NCBI GenBank assembly: GCA_937125225.1
Contig: CAKZLE010000036.1
Span: forward strand, 1 to 64,000
DNA from: an uncultured Spirochaetia bacterium
GTDB taxonomy: Bacteria > Spirochaetota > Spirochaetia > CAKZLE01
DNA length: 64,000 bases
Direction: 5' to 3'
Below the pieces are notes generated by a model. The model saw nothing but the letters and a program-made list of their open reading frames with translations, ran no database searches and was not told where the DNA came from. Both the position numbers and the translations under genes were made by a program. Numbering within the stretch: position 1 is the stretch's first letter; every line of letters starts with the position of its first letter. Shown here one piece after another: positions 17,060 through 25,807 of this stretch.

Positions 17060-19303
17060 GACACCTAGAGTGTTTAATGAATAGATTATCTTGTAAACTG
17101 AATCAGTAACATCTGTCAAACCTTCAAGAAGTTGTGTCCCAACAGGGATATCTATCTTCTTTACAGCGATTATCACATCATCTGGATCTAAGACAAGATT
17201 CTCGATCTTACTGAATCCATAGTAGAGAGATTCCTCTTTCTCGACCTTTCCATTATGCTTTATGATCGAGATCGAATATTCTCTTGCCCGTAGCCCACCA
17301 AGTTCGAACAGATAATCTTTTACCTTCTTGGATGCTTTCCAAGGGAGAGCGATCGTAGAGTCGATATCTCCGATTACAGAGATTGAGGCTGATTCTCCAG
17401 GAATATAGATCTGATCCCCTTCATTGAGGATGATATTATCTGGAGAAGTCTTCAGACCTTCAAGATCTGCTGGGATATCCAATGCGATCCGACCTAATCT
17501 TTCACCTTGATCGACAATCGCTGATTCAAGTAACTCTCTCTGCCCTGCAATCTGAGCATTGATGATACTCTTCTCATCTGTGGAGAGATTTGACTGAATC
17601 GCTACAGATGCCTCTAAAGCATCAAGCTCACTCTCTGTTATTGCAATGGTTCTTTTCAATTGATCAAGTTGACTCTTATATACGGAGTCTCTGATCAGAA
17701 TGATAGCTTCAGGGTAGGCTTGATCAGTATAGGAACCGGAGGCCTCTATCGCATCAGATAGTTTCATCCCATAGGTATGATCATAGATCCCTGGTTTGTT
17801 CACCTGACCAAGAACCTGGATACCCATCTGAAGATTGGCGTCCTCTTTCTGTATTGCTACTAATATATCTCCTGGAACAAGGGAGATATTCTGTTTCTGA
17901 TCACCCTTCAATAGAAGTTCTCTCAAATCGATGATGTCGAAAACCTCGTCTTCACGAACCACTCTCAATTCGATCTCAGAGAAATCTTTCATAAAGGTCA
18001 CATCTTTTATGATATCGAGAATCGTAAGACCTTCTCGATAGGTCACGACCCCTGCAGTCTCAACAAGTCCTGTCAATTTGATCGGTTCTACGGTGTACTT
18101 CTTCTTTGCTGAGTAGATCTTGATAGAATCATATGGTTTCAATACGATATCCTCGTCTGAACCATCAAGAATACCCTGTGGTGAGAAGACGATCCCATCA
18201 TCTTCAAAATCAGCACTATCTCGGAAGAGTGTAGCAAAACTGAGGTCTGCATTGTATCTGAGTTCTACTCGTGCAAGTAGCTCTGACATATTCTGAGATG
18301 TATCTATATCATATATCCCTGGATAATGGACTTCACCCTCAACGGTAATAATATTAGAGGATACAGTATTGCTTGGAGTCAAAAGGATAAGATCTCCATC
18401 CGCTAGGAATCTATCCTTGATATCTCGAAGTTTAGAAGAGGCCTCAATGATCCTCACATGAGTTCCATCTTGTTGTACCAATCGTGCAGTCAAGGCAGCT
18501 CCAGCAACCTGAAGACCTCCTGCATACTCAAGTAGATCATTGACTGTCTCACCATGTATCATCTCATAGATCCCAGCTCTCTTTACCTGTCCTGTAATGG
18601 CACAAGCTTTTGCCACAGGGGGCACATAGATGATATCACCCTCTTTCATCGTGATATCAATAGAATCTCCGTTAAGAAAAAGATCATATAAGTCAACTAA
18701 GATAGTCTCATCATCACGATGTAATTCGATGCTTCGAAGAGTCCCCTCCTGTTCAATACCTCCGGCAAACCCTAGGGTATCGACAATTGACCAGAGACCA
18801 TTGACTGTCACAAGACCTGGTTGATTAACGAAGCCGCTGACGAATACAGTAAAATCTCTCAGTTTAGCAGGAGCAACATCTACAGAGACATTGTTGTATT
18901 TATAGTTCAACATCTCAGACAATGTAGTCTCGATATCGCTGATAGTCCTTCCATATGCAGGTATCCTTCCTGCTGGTGCCAAGAACAACCCTCCATCAAG
19001 ATCCACTGAGGTCTCATATAGTCCCTGAAGTGTTCCGAAGTCTACAGAATCTCCCCAGATATAGATTCTCAACTCATCTCCTGGATTTACAACATAATCC
19101 TTATCAATAAGTACTGAATGAATAGGGGCAGAGGCTTTTAGCAGATCATACCCGAATTGGCGCAATCCTATAGTCTCATCAATATCAAGATCGAGAAAGG
19201 CCTGCTCTGTTGCTGATACTTCAGTTTGAGATGAGGTCTCTGCAAAACTCACTCCGGCTGTTAGAAACATAAATATACATATAAAACTTATTATCTTTTT
19301 CAT
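17054..19303 (-). CDS. SLBB-domain polysaccharide export (Wza-like) protein
   Basis: 749 residues with a signal peptide (about 1-21, cleavage near VSFAET). A polysaccharide-export domain (about 65-140; YVVNPGDELRIYIWG) is followed by several SLBB beta-grasp repeats, each opening like VFVSGFVNQPG, ITGQVKRAGIYE or VLGQVNKPGIYD. A short coiled-coil insertion lies near 535-595. It probably forms or lines an envelope conduit for exopolysaccharide. No lipobox is apparent, unlike E. coli Wza, and no polymerase or glycosyltransferase genes are adjacent. Two regulator genes lie divergently upstream. Confidence 0.85.
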   Translation of the reverse strand: MKKIISFICIFMFLTAGVSFAETSSQTEVSATEQAFLDLDIDETIGLRQFGYDLLKASAPIHSVLIDKDYVVNPGDELRIYIWGDSVDFGTLQGLYETSVDLDGGLFLAPAGRIPAYGRTISDIETTLSEMLNYKYNNVSVDVAPAKLRDFTVFVSGFVNQPGLVTVNGLWSIVDTLGFAGGIEQEGTLRSIELHRDDETILVDLYDLFLNGDSIDITMKEGDIIYVPPVAKACAITGQVKRAGIYEMIHGETVNDLLEYAGGLQVAGAALTARLVQQDGTHVRIIEASSKLRDIKDRFLADGDLILLTPSNTVSSNIITVEGEVHYPGIYDIDTSQNMSELLARVELRYNADLSFATLFRDSADFEDDGIVFSPQGILDGSDEDIVLKPYDSIKIYSAKKKYTVEPIKLTGLVETAGVVTYREGLTILDIIKDVTFMKDFSEIELRVVREDEVFDIIDLRELLLKGDQKQNISLVPGDILVAIQKEDANLQMGIQVLGQVNKPGIYDHTYGMKLSDAIEASGSYTDQAYPEAIILIRDSVYKSQLDQLKRTIAITESELDALEASVAIQSNLSTDEKSIINAQIAGQRELLESAIVDQGERLGRIALDIPADLEGLKTSPDNIILNEGDQIYIPGESASISVIGDIDSTIALPWKASKKVKDYLFELGGLRAREYSISIIKHNGKVEKEESLYYGFSKIENLVLDPDDVIIAVKKIDIPVGTQLLEGLTDVTDSVYKIIYSLNTLGVL

Positions 19304-19311
19304 AGCATCAT

Positions 19312-19340
19312 ATTGTATATTGTAGAGTACATAGTTTCAA
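19312..19340 (-). promoter_or_regulatory. Promoter of SLBB gene, leaderless layout
   Basis: On the minus strand TTGAAA (19335-19340), a 17-bp spacer and TACAAT (19312-19317) are followed by 8 bases before the ATG, with no Shine-Dalgarno. Confidence 0.55.
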
Positions 19341-19502
19341 TAACGAATTTATGAACAAAGTCTCATATCATTACGAATGCGTGCAAATATATTGTATTTT
19401 TATGTAATTTTGTACTCATTTATGACTACCTCTTAGGTGCTATTTCAATTAGTGAAAAATAATAATAGTATACCTATACTATATTATATAGGGGTAATGC
19501 CA

Positions 19503-20633
19503 ATGCTTTCTTTGATTTCCTATGGGAGGAGTCCCCACGCTTTTGAGCATCTCTATGCAGAACAATCCTTCTCCTTTTATCACACGAACAAATGGGAGTT
19601 GGTTATACGATACTGCAAAAGAACGAAGGTGGATGGAATTCTCTTCAACGATCACACAACTATCGTTCAACCGATGATCTCTCAGTTAAAACAGATGAAC
19701 TTTACCGGATTGATCGTTCAGAATCACAAGAATACCGTCACCCTCTGTTACTACAATCAAAAGAAGACAATTATCCATAAAGAATCAAAGACCTTCAGGC
19801 TAGCTAACCAGATCTTTGTCTTTCTGCTAAACTATCAAACACCTAATCTACCTTCTGAGTGTAGCTTCAGTAAAATCCCTTTTATTGGTAGTTCAGAGAG
19901 TATTTTGGATATTAAATCAAAAATCTGTTCCTATGCAAAGAGTAAAGAGCCGGTTCTTATACTCGGAGAGACCGGTACTGGCAAGAACATCGTGGCTAAA
20001 TGCCTCCATGAGTTCTCTGATAATACCGGCGACTTTATGAATATCAATTGTTCTGCTATCAATGAGAACCTCTTTGAATCTGAACTGTTCGGCTTTAAGA
20101 GAGGTTCATTCACAGGAGCCTTCAAAGATCGTGCGGGACTCTTAGAACATGCAAAGGACGGAACCCTCTTTCTTGATGAGGTGGGAGAGATTCCAATGAC
20201 CTCACAATCTAAACTTCTCAAGGTGATCGAAGAGAAAGAATACTATCAGATAGGTAGTTATCAACAGAAGAAGACGAATGCTCGTATCATAAGTGCAACG
20301 AATAAGAATATCTTCTCAGAAGTCGGGACTTTCAGAAAAGATCTCTTATACAGAATAAATACTCTAGTAATCTGTATCCCTCCATTGAGAGAACATGTAG
20401 AGGATATACCAGAACTAGTTTATAGCTATCTTAGCAGCAACTATCCCGAATTCACCATTACTGAAGAGAGCCTAGAGATCATGAAGGCTCAATCTTGGCC
20501 GGGTAATGTCAGAGAATTATTCTCATTCCTAGCAAGATGTGCGATATTCTTTCAGAAATCAAAAAACATCTCAGTAAATTCACAAATATTTGATACACTG
20601 TATATGCAGTACAATACATTTCATACGATGTAA
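19503..20633 (+). CDS. Sigma-54-type AAA+ activator without DNA-binding domain
   Basis: 376 residues. The N-terminal 115 residues look receiver-like in size but lack the acidic pair expected after the first strand. The AAA+ domain (about 130-350) has Walker A GETGTGKN, the sigma-54 contact loop GSFTGA (usual form GAFTGA), Walker B GTLFLDEVGE and the SWPGNVREL motif. The chain stops about 40 residues later with no Fis-type helix-turn-helix, so it may act from solution or through a partner. The start is the ATG at 19503, with AGGGG 5-9 bases upstream; ATG 19497 and GTG 19437 are alternatives. Possible target: the divergent SLBB export gene (inference). Confidence 0.8.
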   Translation: MLSLISYGRSPHAFEHLYAEQSFSFYHTNKWELVIRYCKRTKVDGILFNDHTTIVQPMISQLKQMNFTGLIVQNHKNTVTLCYYNQKKTIIHKESKTFRLANQIFVFLLNYQTPNLPSECSFSKIPFIGSSESILDIKSKICSYAKSKEPVLILGETGTGKNIVAKCLHEFSDNTGDFMNINCSAINENLFESELFGFKRGSFTGAFKDRAGLLEHAKDGTLFLDEVGEIPMTSQSKLLKVIEEKEYYQIGSYQQKKTNARIISATNKNIFSEVGTFRKDLLYRINTLVICIPPLREHVEDIPELVYSYLSSNYPEFTITEESLEIMKAQSWPGNVRELFSFLARCAIFFQKSKNISVNSQIFDTLYMQYNTFHTM

Positions 20634-20645
20634 AGGATTTAAACC

Positions 20646-21308
20646 ATGACCGAATCTCAACCTAATTCTCGTATTATTCACATCAATCTCTGCAATCCTC
20701 TAGAGTGCCATGCAATTGAGAAGGCCCTCTCAGTCCATCAAGATCTTCAGCTACAATTCAATGATACATTCAACCCAGAGCTCATCTGTGATGTTAATAT
20801 ATTACCGAGTAGAAAACTATCAGGAATACCGAGAGAAGTACTGCTTCGTTGTCATTTTCCTATTATCACATTTGGATCATTAGAGCAGATCAGGCTATCG
20901 TTAGCATTCGGTGTCAATGATTTTGTACTCTATCCCTTTTCTGGGGAAGAACTCGTTGCACGAATCTATAAGAACTCTCTACGGTCATTCTGCTTTGAAG
21001 ATGAAAACTTCTTCAACTTCTCGTACAGTTATATGTTCTATCAAGGCAGGACTGTACCTATCACAAAGACAGAATTCCTCTATCTCACATTTTTTGTTAA
21101 TGCTGGAGGGAATGTCATCTCTCGTGAGATGTTAACATCAATTGCACCCAAAAAGGTCAGTGAATCAAGTCGAGCTCTTGATATGTCAGTATCAAAATTG
21201 AGAAACAAATTGAAACAATTATTGGAGATCGAAGAGGAAATCATCATTGCAGACCGTGGTTTCGGCTATAGAATGATAAAACTCTTTAAACCCCAACTAA
21301 GAAAATAA
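20646..21308 (+). CDS. OmpR-type winged-helix regulator with degenerate receiver
   Basis: 220 residues. Residues 1-110 follow the receiver fold pattern but lack the acidic pair (IIHINLCNPLE), and the conserved Lys is replaced by Tyr (LYPFSGEEL instead of the usual KPF). Phosphorylation control is therefore unlikely. The C-terminal winged helix (about 125-215) has TKTEFLYLTFFVNAGG, a recognition-helix region SSRALDMSVSKLRNKL and the terminal RGFGYRM hairpin. AAAGGA precedes the ATG, 12 bases after the AAA+ gene, so the two form an operon. Confidence 0.85.
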   Translation: MTESQPNSRIIHINLCNPLECHAIEKALSVHQDLQLQFNDTFNPELICDVNILPSRKLSGIPREVLLRCHFPIITFGSLEQIRLSLAFGVNDFVLYPFSGEELVARIYKNSLRSFCFEDENFFNFSYSYMFYQGRTVPITKTEFLYLTFFVNAGGNVISREMLTSIAPKKVSESSRALDMSVSKLRNKLKQLLEIEEEIIIADRGFGYRMIKLFKPQLRK

Positions 21309-21584
21309 TAACTTGTGGATAACTTGTGAAGAACTTTAATTGTTTAATAAAAAAATCAGTAATAAAAAGCATTAGATTCCCAATTAAATACACCTGTTAA
21401 GGAGAATTTTTTAATTACTTATATTGTATGCATTTATTATAGTACTAATATTATTTTAAAAAAATTGTACAAAAAGTCTTGACAAATATTTCCAACTACC
21501 TTTATCCACAAGTTTCTAACAGCTTGTGGATAACTTGTTCACAAGTCTTAAAAACTTGTGTAAAACGTCTTTTGATGCGGTTAA
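21309..21584. other. AT-rich DnaA-box cluster between convergent genes
   Basis: Three perfect DnaA boxes (TTATCCACA or complement) lie at 21314-21322, 21502-21510 and 21525-21533. The last two form an 11-bp perfect inverted repeat (21502-21512 and 21523-21533). A 16-bp direct repeat, CTTGTGGATAACTTGT, occurs at 21312-21327 and 21523-21538, and further CTTGTG/CACAAG motifs fill 21534-21560. The interval is very AT-rich. Both flanking genes end here, so the boxes are not promoter elements of either. Possible roles are DnaA titration or timing, or an alternative unwinding region. Confidence 0.75.
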
Positions 21585-22868
21585 TTAGCTGTTTTTCTTT
21601 GTGATATCAGCACCGATCGATTGGAGTTTCCCACAGAGGTCTTCATACCCACGTTCTATCTGATAAACATTTTGTATTTCACTATTTCCTTTTGCAGATA
21701 TCGCAGCAATGACTAGGGCCATACCAGCACGTACGTCAGGTGAGGTGACGAGAGCACCGCGTAGTGGGGAGGGACCTGATACAACAGCTCTATGGGGATC
21801 ACATAAGACAATGTTCGCCCCCATTCTTATAAGCATATCTACAAAGTACATACGAGATTCGAACATCTTCTCATGAACGAGGATAGTACCTTGCATCTGT
21901 GTGGCTACTACCGTGATGATACTTAAAAGGTCAGCAGGGAACCCGGGCCATGGAGCATCATCGAGCTTCGCCATCATACCACTTACATCCTGGGTTATAC
22001 GTCTTTCCTGGTTTTTTGGTACATAGATCGAGGATCCGCTTGTTACCCATGTAATACCGAGTTTTTTATACCCTAGCCTTATCATGGGAAGATGTTCTAA
22101 TTGGATATTCTTAATCTCAATATCACCATAATTAGCAGCCGCTAATCCTATGAATGAGCCTATCTCCATATAATCAGAACCTATTCGATATTCTGTTTCA
22201 TGAAGTCTCTTCACTCCTGTGATCCTCAACAGATTGGATCCAATCCCCTCGATTCTCGCTCCCATAGAACTTAGCAGGTTACACAGATCCTGAACATGTG
22301 GTTCACTTGCAGCATTCTTGATACAGGTCTTTCCTGGTGTCAATACAGAGACCATGATAGCATTCTCTGTTGCCGTCACAGATGCCTCATCCAAGAATAT
22401 CGTATTACCAATCAATCCTTGTGTAGATATCCTGATGAATTGGTCCTCATCTATCTCTGAGATACCACCTAAAGCTTCAAAGGCGAGAAAGTGCGTATCA
22501 AGTCTTCTCATTCCAATGACATCTCCACCAGGAGGGGCGAGCTTCACAAATCCGATCCTACTTAGTAGAGGCCCTGCAAAAAGGATAGAGGCACGTATAC
22601 GATCTGCTAGTTCAGGGCTGATCGATCCTTGAATATCGTTAGTCTGAAAACTATAGACACCCTTACTCAGATGCTCCACGGTCGAACCGATCTCTTCCAA
22701 GATCTGAATCATGATCTTGATATCTTCGATCTCAGGAATATTCTTGAGGACGACCTTCTCGTCAGAAAGGAGTGTTGCCGCGATACAGGGTAGTGCTGCA
22801 TTCTTATTCCCGCTTGCCGTGATACTCCCTGATAAGGTATGTCCGCCTGATATACAATATGATCCCAT
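21585..22868 (-). CDS. murA: UDP-N-acetylglucosamine 1-carboxyvinyltransferase, Asp variant
   Basis: A 427-residue EPSP-synthase-fold enzyme catalysing the first committed step of peptidoglycan synthesis (enolpyruvyl transfer from PEP to UDP-GlcNAc). SGNKNAALP near the N terminus carries the catalytic Lys-Asn. The loop residue that is Cys115 in E. coli is Asp116 here (PPGGDVIGMRRLD), the substitution known from Mycobacterium, Chlamydia and Borrelia that makes the enzyme insensitive to fosfomycin. The start ATG is 6 bases downstream of a -10. Confidence 0.95.
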   Translation of the reverse strand: MGSYCISGGHTLSGSITASGNKNAALPCIAATLLSDEKVVLKNIPEIEDIKIMIQILEEIGSTVEHLSKGVYSFQTNDIQGSISPELADRIRASILFAGPLLSRIGFVKLAPPGGDVIGMRRLDTHFLAFEALGGISEIDEDQFIRISTQGLIGNTIFLDEASVTATENAIMVSVLTPGKTCIKNAASEPHVQDLCNLLSSMGARIEGIGSNLLRITGVKRLHETEYRIGSDYMEIGSFIGLAAANYGDIEIKNIQLEHLPMIRLGYKKLGITWVTSGSSIYVPKNQERRITQDVSGMMAKLDDAPWPGFPADLLSIITVVATQMQGTILVHEKMFESRMYFVDMLIRMGANIVLCDPHRAVVSGPSPLRGALVTSPDVRAGMALVIAAISAKGNSEIQNVYQIERGYEDLCGKLQSIGADITKKNS

Positions 22869-22874
22869 ATCACT

Positions 22875-22903
22875 ACTCTACTTGCTATTGATTCATGATT
22901 CAA
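22875..22903 (-). promoter_or_regulatory. Promoter of murA, leaderless layout
   Basis: On the minus strand TTGAAT (22898-22903), 17 bp and TAGAGT (22875-22880) are followed by 6 bases to the murA ATG. No Shine-Dalgarno is present. Confidence 0.5.
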
Positions 22904-22985
22904 GAAGTTTATTCAAATTGAACTTTTTTATAATTCTTCTTATGGTAAGGATTCCTTTTTTTCTTCAGGAACTTTCGAAAAGGGT

Positions 22986-23022
22986 CATATAGAAGTATAA
23001 TAGAGATTCATACTTCTATATG
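22986..23022. repeat. Perfect 13-bp inverted repeat in intergenic region
   Basis: CATATAGAAGTAT (22986-22998) pairs perfectly with 23010-23022 around an 11-base loop. No T tract follows on either strand, so it is not a typical terminator. A 10-bp palindrome GTAATATTAC follows at 23028-23037. It lies in the 326-base gap between murA and the TPR gene, where the only other item is a 20-codon open frame at 23059-23121 (start MKLDCLPNYE) without a ribosome binding site. Confidence 0.6.
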
Positions 23023-23194
23023 AGAAGGTAATATTACAGCGAAAGGGTTCCCTCTGTTATGAAATTGGATTGCTTACCAAACTACGAGAGCATTACCCTT
23101 GATATAACTGAATATCGATAAAGTATGATTTCAGACAGCTCATTCCAGATGAAAAGCCTTACATTCCTATCAATTCATACGTTATAATCAAAGG

Positions 23195-23971
23195 ATGAAT
23201 AGAAGTAGCCTATCGTATAAGTCTATCATTCTCACCATTGTACTTTTGATTAGTCCAGCTTTTGTTCTTATTGCTGGCCCCTATCCAGAAAGTGAGATTC
23301 AAGATATTTACAGCTCTGGAGCATACTCCAGATTCTTTGGAACAATCTATAATGCAAGCCCTCTCCACGAGATCGAAACACAACTCAGTAGTCTGAAAAA
23401 CTGGATCTCTGAATCAGACTATTCGAGTACATCACAATATATTTCAGTAGTCCGTGCAGAGATGATCTATGCAAAACATCTGATCCTCGAAGATTATTGT
23501 AAGGATCTCTATAAGGCTGAGGAGGTTCTCAGACAAGGTCTTTCAGTCTTATCTCAAATTCCTGAGACCGATAGAGATATTGAGTTCCTTCTTGTTGAAG
23601 GAGAGCTCAACGGTTCCTACTATCTCCTCGATCAGGGAAAGTATCTATTCTCCTATGGAGTGAAGTCAAACAACCTCACAAAAAAAATCTGGGACCTTAA
23701 TAAAGAGAATCCGAGATCCATAATCCTTAAATGTAACCAACTGATATATACTCCTCCTCTCTTTGGTGGGAGTATAAAAAAAGCTCGCGCATTGTTGAAG
23801 GGAATTGTAGATGAACCATTATTAGCAGTAGATGAGTATACCGTCTACTCCTGTCTAGGATTTATCGAGGCTAAACTTAAGCATAAAGAAACGGCATTTA
23901 GCTACTATCAAAAAGCTCTAAAGATATATCCACATAACCTGTATATACAGAGCTTAATAGCTGAATTATGA
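23195..23971 (+). CDS. Exported TPR-like protein of unknown function
   Basis: 258 residues with an N-terminal signal sequence (about 10-28). The rest is helical. The C-terminal part (AVDEYTVYSCLGFIEAKLKHKETAFSY and on, about 205-250) resembles tetratricopeptide repeats, and the region around PPLFGGSIKKA is typical of TPR lipoproteins and exported TPR proteins. A scaffold or binding role in the envelope is likely; the partner is unknown. TATAAT ends 6 bases before the ATG. A glycosyltransferase gene follows 38 bases later. Confidence 0.65.
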   Translation: MNRSSLSYKSIILTIVLLISPAFVLIAGPYPESEIQDIYSSGAYSRFFGTIYNASPLHEIETQLSSLKNWISESDYSSTSQYISVVRAEMIYAKHLILEDYCKDLYKAEEVLRQGLSVLSQIPETDRDIEFLLVEGELNGSYYLLDQGKYLFSYGVKSNNLTKKIWDLNKENPRSIILKCNQLIYTPPLFGGSIKKARALLKGIVDEPLLAVDEYTVYSCLGFIEAKLKHKETAFSYYQKALKIYPHNLYIQSLIAEL

Positions 23972-24009
23972 TTGACCTCACAATCGCAATTAGATAAGCT
24001 GTTATTATC

Positions 24010-25134
24010 ATGTGGGATATATATTCACTCATAATTATAATCATTGGGCTGTATGCTCTAATCTTCTCCTCCTTGAATATTCTCTTCATGTATCGAAATA
24101 CCAGAAAAGCAACTATAATCGATGGGCCTCTCATATCGATCCTCATCCCAGCAAGAGATGAAGAGTCCTCGATTGGGGCTTGTCTAAGATCCTTGAGCTC
24201 TCAATCCTATAAGAATATTGAGATCCTAGTCTTAGATGATCATTCAAGTGACAGCACCTGGGACATTATCAATTCCTATGCCCGTAAGGACGTCAGGATT
24301 AGAGCGCTTAAAGGAGCTTCTCTCCCTGATGGGTGGAATGGTAAGAACTATGCTTTGCAACAGCTCTCAGAGTCTGCAAAAGGGGAATACTATCTTCTCA
24401 CAGATGCGGATACCGAGCATTCAGTAGACAGTGTATCCTTTGCATATACAAATATCATCTATCATGATACCGATATGATCTCCGGCTATCCTAGGCAGAC
24501 TGCACCTTCGTTTTCCAATCTAGCAGTCGTAACGGCAATGCATTTCAATATCCTATTCATAAATCCTCTCTGGATTCAAAAAAAATCAAAGAATCCTTTA
24601 TTCGGATTGGCTATCGGTCAATATATATTCATTCGCTCCTCTTGTTTGCATGATATCGGAGGATTCTACCCTATTCGAGATTCCATAACTGACGATATCC
24701 ATCTTGCTCGAAATCTCTTATCTCATGGGTACCATCAGATATTCCTCGACCTCGGAACAGTCGTATCATGCAATATGTTCGACTCCTTTTCCGCTGCCTT
24801 AAAAGGTATCACTCGAAGTGTCATCGATTTCTTCGATAAGAAGATTATCCTTCCCCTTTTTGCTGTTCCGATCATCATAGCCTTCATGATCGCTCCTACA
24901 TTCATACTCTTCTATGAATTTTTTTTCAGCGGCATATTATTGATACCTGTCTTATTAGGCGTCATACTCTTTCTCCTTGCATGGATGCAGACTATGGTCT
25001 TTCTCAGATACTCACTTAAGACTATCCTCTTATTCACTCCAACAATGACTCTCGTAGTTGCTATGTTTCTGTATGGCTGCTTCATCACTATGACAGGGAA
25101 AGGGTATATATGGAAAAACAGAGTCGTGAAATAG
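24010..25134 (+). CDS. Membrane-bound family 2 glycosyltransferase
   Basis: 374 residues. One N-terminal membrane helix precedes a GT-A domain with PLISILIPARDEESSIG, the nucleotide-sugar DDHSSDST motif, WNGKNYALQQ, the metal-binding TDADTEH and a later DDIHLARN acceptor motif. Three or four membrane helices follow from about residue 275. The layout resembles CrtQ/HpnB-type enzymes that glycosylate lipids at the membrane. TTGACC-17-TAAGCT lies upstream, 9 bases before the ATG. Its 3' end overlaps the acyltransferase gene by 25 bases, which suggests linked functions. Confidence 0.85.
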   Translation: MWDIYSLIIIIIGLYALIFSSLNILFMYRNTRKATIIDGPLISILIPARDEESSIGACLRSLSSQSYKNIEILVLDDHSSDSTWDIINSYARKDVRIRALKGASLPDGWNGKNYALQQLSESAKGEYYLLTDADTEHSVDSVSFAYTNIIYHDTDMISGYPRQTAPSFSNLAVVTAMHFNILFINPLWIQKKSKNPLFGLAIGQYIFIRSSCLHDIGGFYPIRDSITDDIHLARNLLSHGYHQIFLDLGTVVSCNMFDSFSAALKGITRSVIDFFDKKIILPLFAVPIIIAFMIAPTFILFYEFFFSGILLIPVLLGVILFLLAWMQTMVFLRYSLKTILLFTPTMTLVVAMFLYGCFITMTGKGYIWKNRVVK

Positions 25135-25787
25135 AAATCCTCAATACTTCATTATTATTCAAGATACTCTCTGAGATTCTCTTTCATATAGTCTTCTTTG
25201 TTCAGAGCATCGTCTATCTTCTGGTCTATCAGATCAAGATCGAGGGAAGGAAAAATCTAACATCAGTTGATAAAGGAATCCTTATTGCGAATCATCTCCA
25301 TTATCTTGATCCTGGTTTTGCAGCACAGGCCGTTTGGCCACGCAGGACCTATTTCACAGGATTAGAGGATACTTTCACAAATAATCGCTTCTTCTCCTAT
25401 TTCATAAGAGCACTTGGCGGCCTTCCAATTCCAAAGAAAAATCCTGGTAGGATAGTCAAAGTGATTGGTTCGATTCTTGATAACTCAAACAGATTCATCC
25501 ATATATTCCCTGAGGGTGAGTTACTCATAGCTAATAGAGAACTCCAATCTTTTCAGAAGGGGGCCTTTTCATTAGCATATTTCTTTGAGGTCCCAATTAT
25601 CCCTATAGTAGAGGTCCAACAGAAAAGACGTTTCTGGCCTGCTCCAAAGATTATTATGATCATTGGGAGCCCTATCTATCCTTCAGCCTATCATGAACTA
25701 TGTGATTCAAAAGAAGAACGTATCAAAAAGATGAAGAGGGACGCTAGAAGTTTTATGCAAGACACCATTAACTTGTATTTCGATTGA
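25110..25787 (+). CDS. PlsC-type 1-acylglycerol-3-phosphate O-acyltransferase family protein
   Basis: 225 residues with an N-terminal hydrophobic stretch and the acyltransferase motifs NHLHYLDPGF (the HX4D catalytic dyad) and FPEGEL (acceptor binding). It transfers a fatty acyl chain to a phospholipid precursor or, given the coupled glycosyltransferase, possibly to a glycolipid. A CrtQ/CrtO-like glycosylation-acylation pair is an analogy only. AAAGGG lies upstream of the ATG, inside the previous gene. Confidence 0.85.
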   Translation: MEKQSREIEILNTSLLFKILSEILFHIVFFVQSIVYLLVYQIKIEGRKNLTSVDKGILIANHLHYLDPGFAAQAVWPRRTYFTGLEDTFTNNRFFSYFIRALGGLPIPKKNPGRIVKVIGSILDNSNRFIHIFPEGELLIANRELQSFQKGAFSLAYFFEVPIIPIVEVQQKRRFWPAPKIIMIIGSPIYPSAYHELCDSKEERIKKMKRDARSFMQDTINLYFD

Positions 25788-25801
25788 ATTACCGCTAGTA
25801 T
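25773..25801 (+). promoter_or_regulatory. Promoter of PfkB kinase gene, leaderless layout
   Basis: TTGTAT (25773-25778), 17 bp and TAGTAT (25796-25801) are followed by 6 bases to the ATG. The -35 lies inside the end of the acyltransferase gene. Confidence 0.55.
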
Positions 25802-25807
25802 AGATAC

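Noticed and set aside
19437-19502. Upstream GTG start for the AAA+ activator
   Set aside because: No Shine-Dalgarno and low-complexity AT-rich codons; AGGGG is placed for the ATG at 19503.
21309-21584. Boxes at 21.3-21.5 kb as the murA promoter/operator
   Set aside because: murA is transcribed toward this region and its promoter is at the opposite end (22875-22903).
23059-23121. 20-codon frame as a real gene
   Set aside because: No ribosome-binding site or family match; kept only as part of the intergenic observation.
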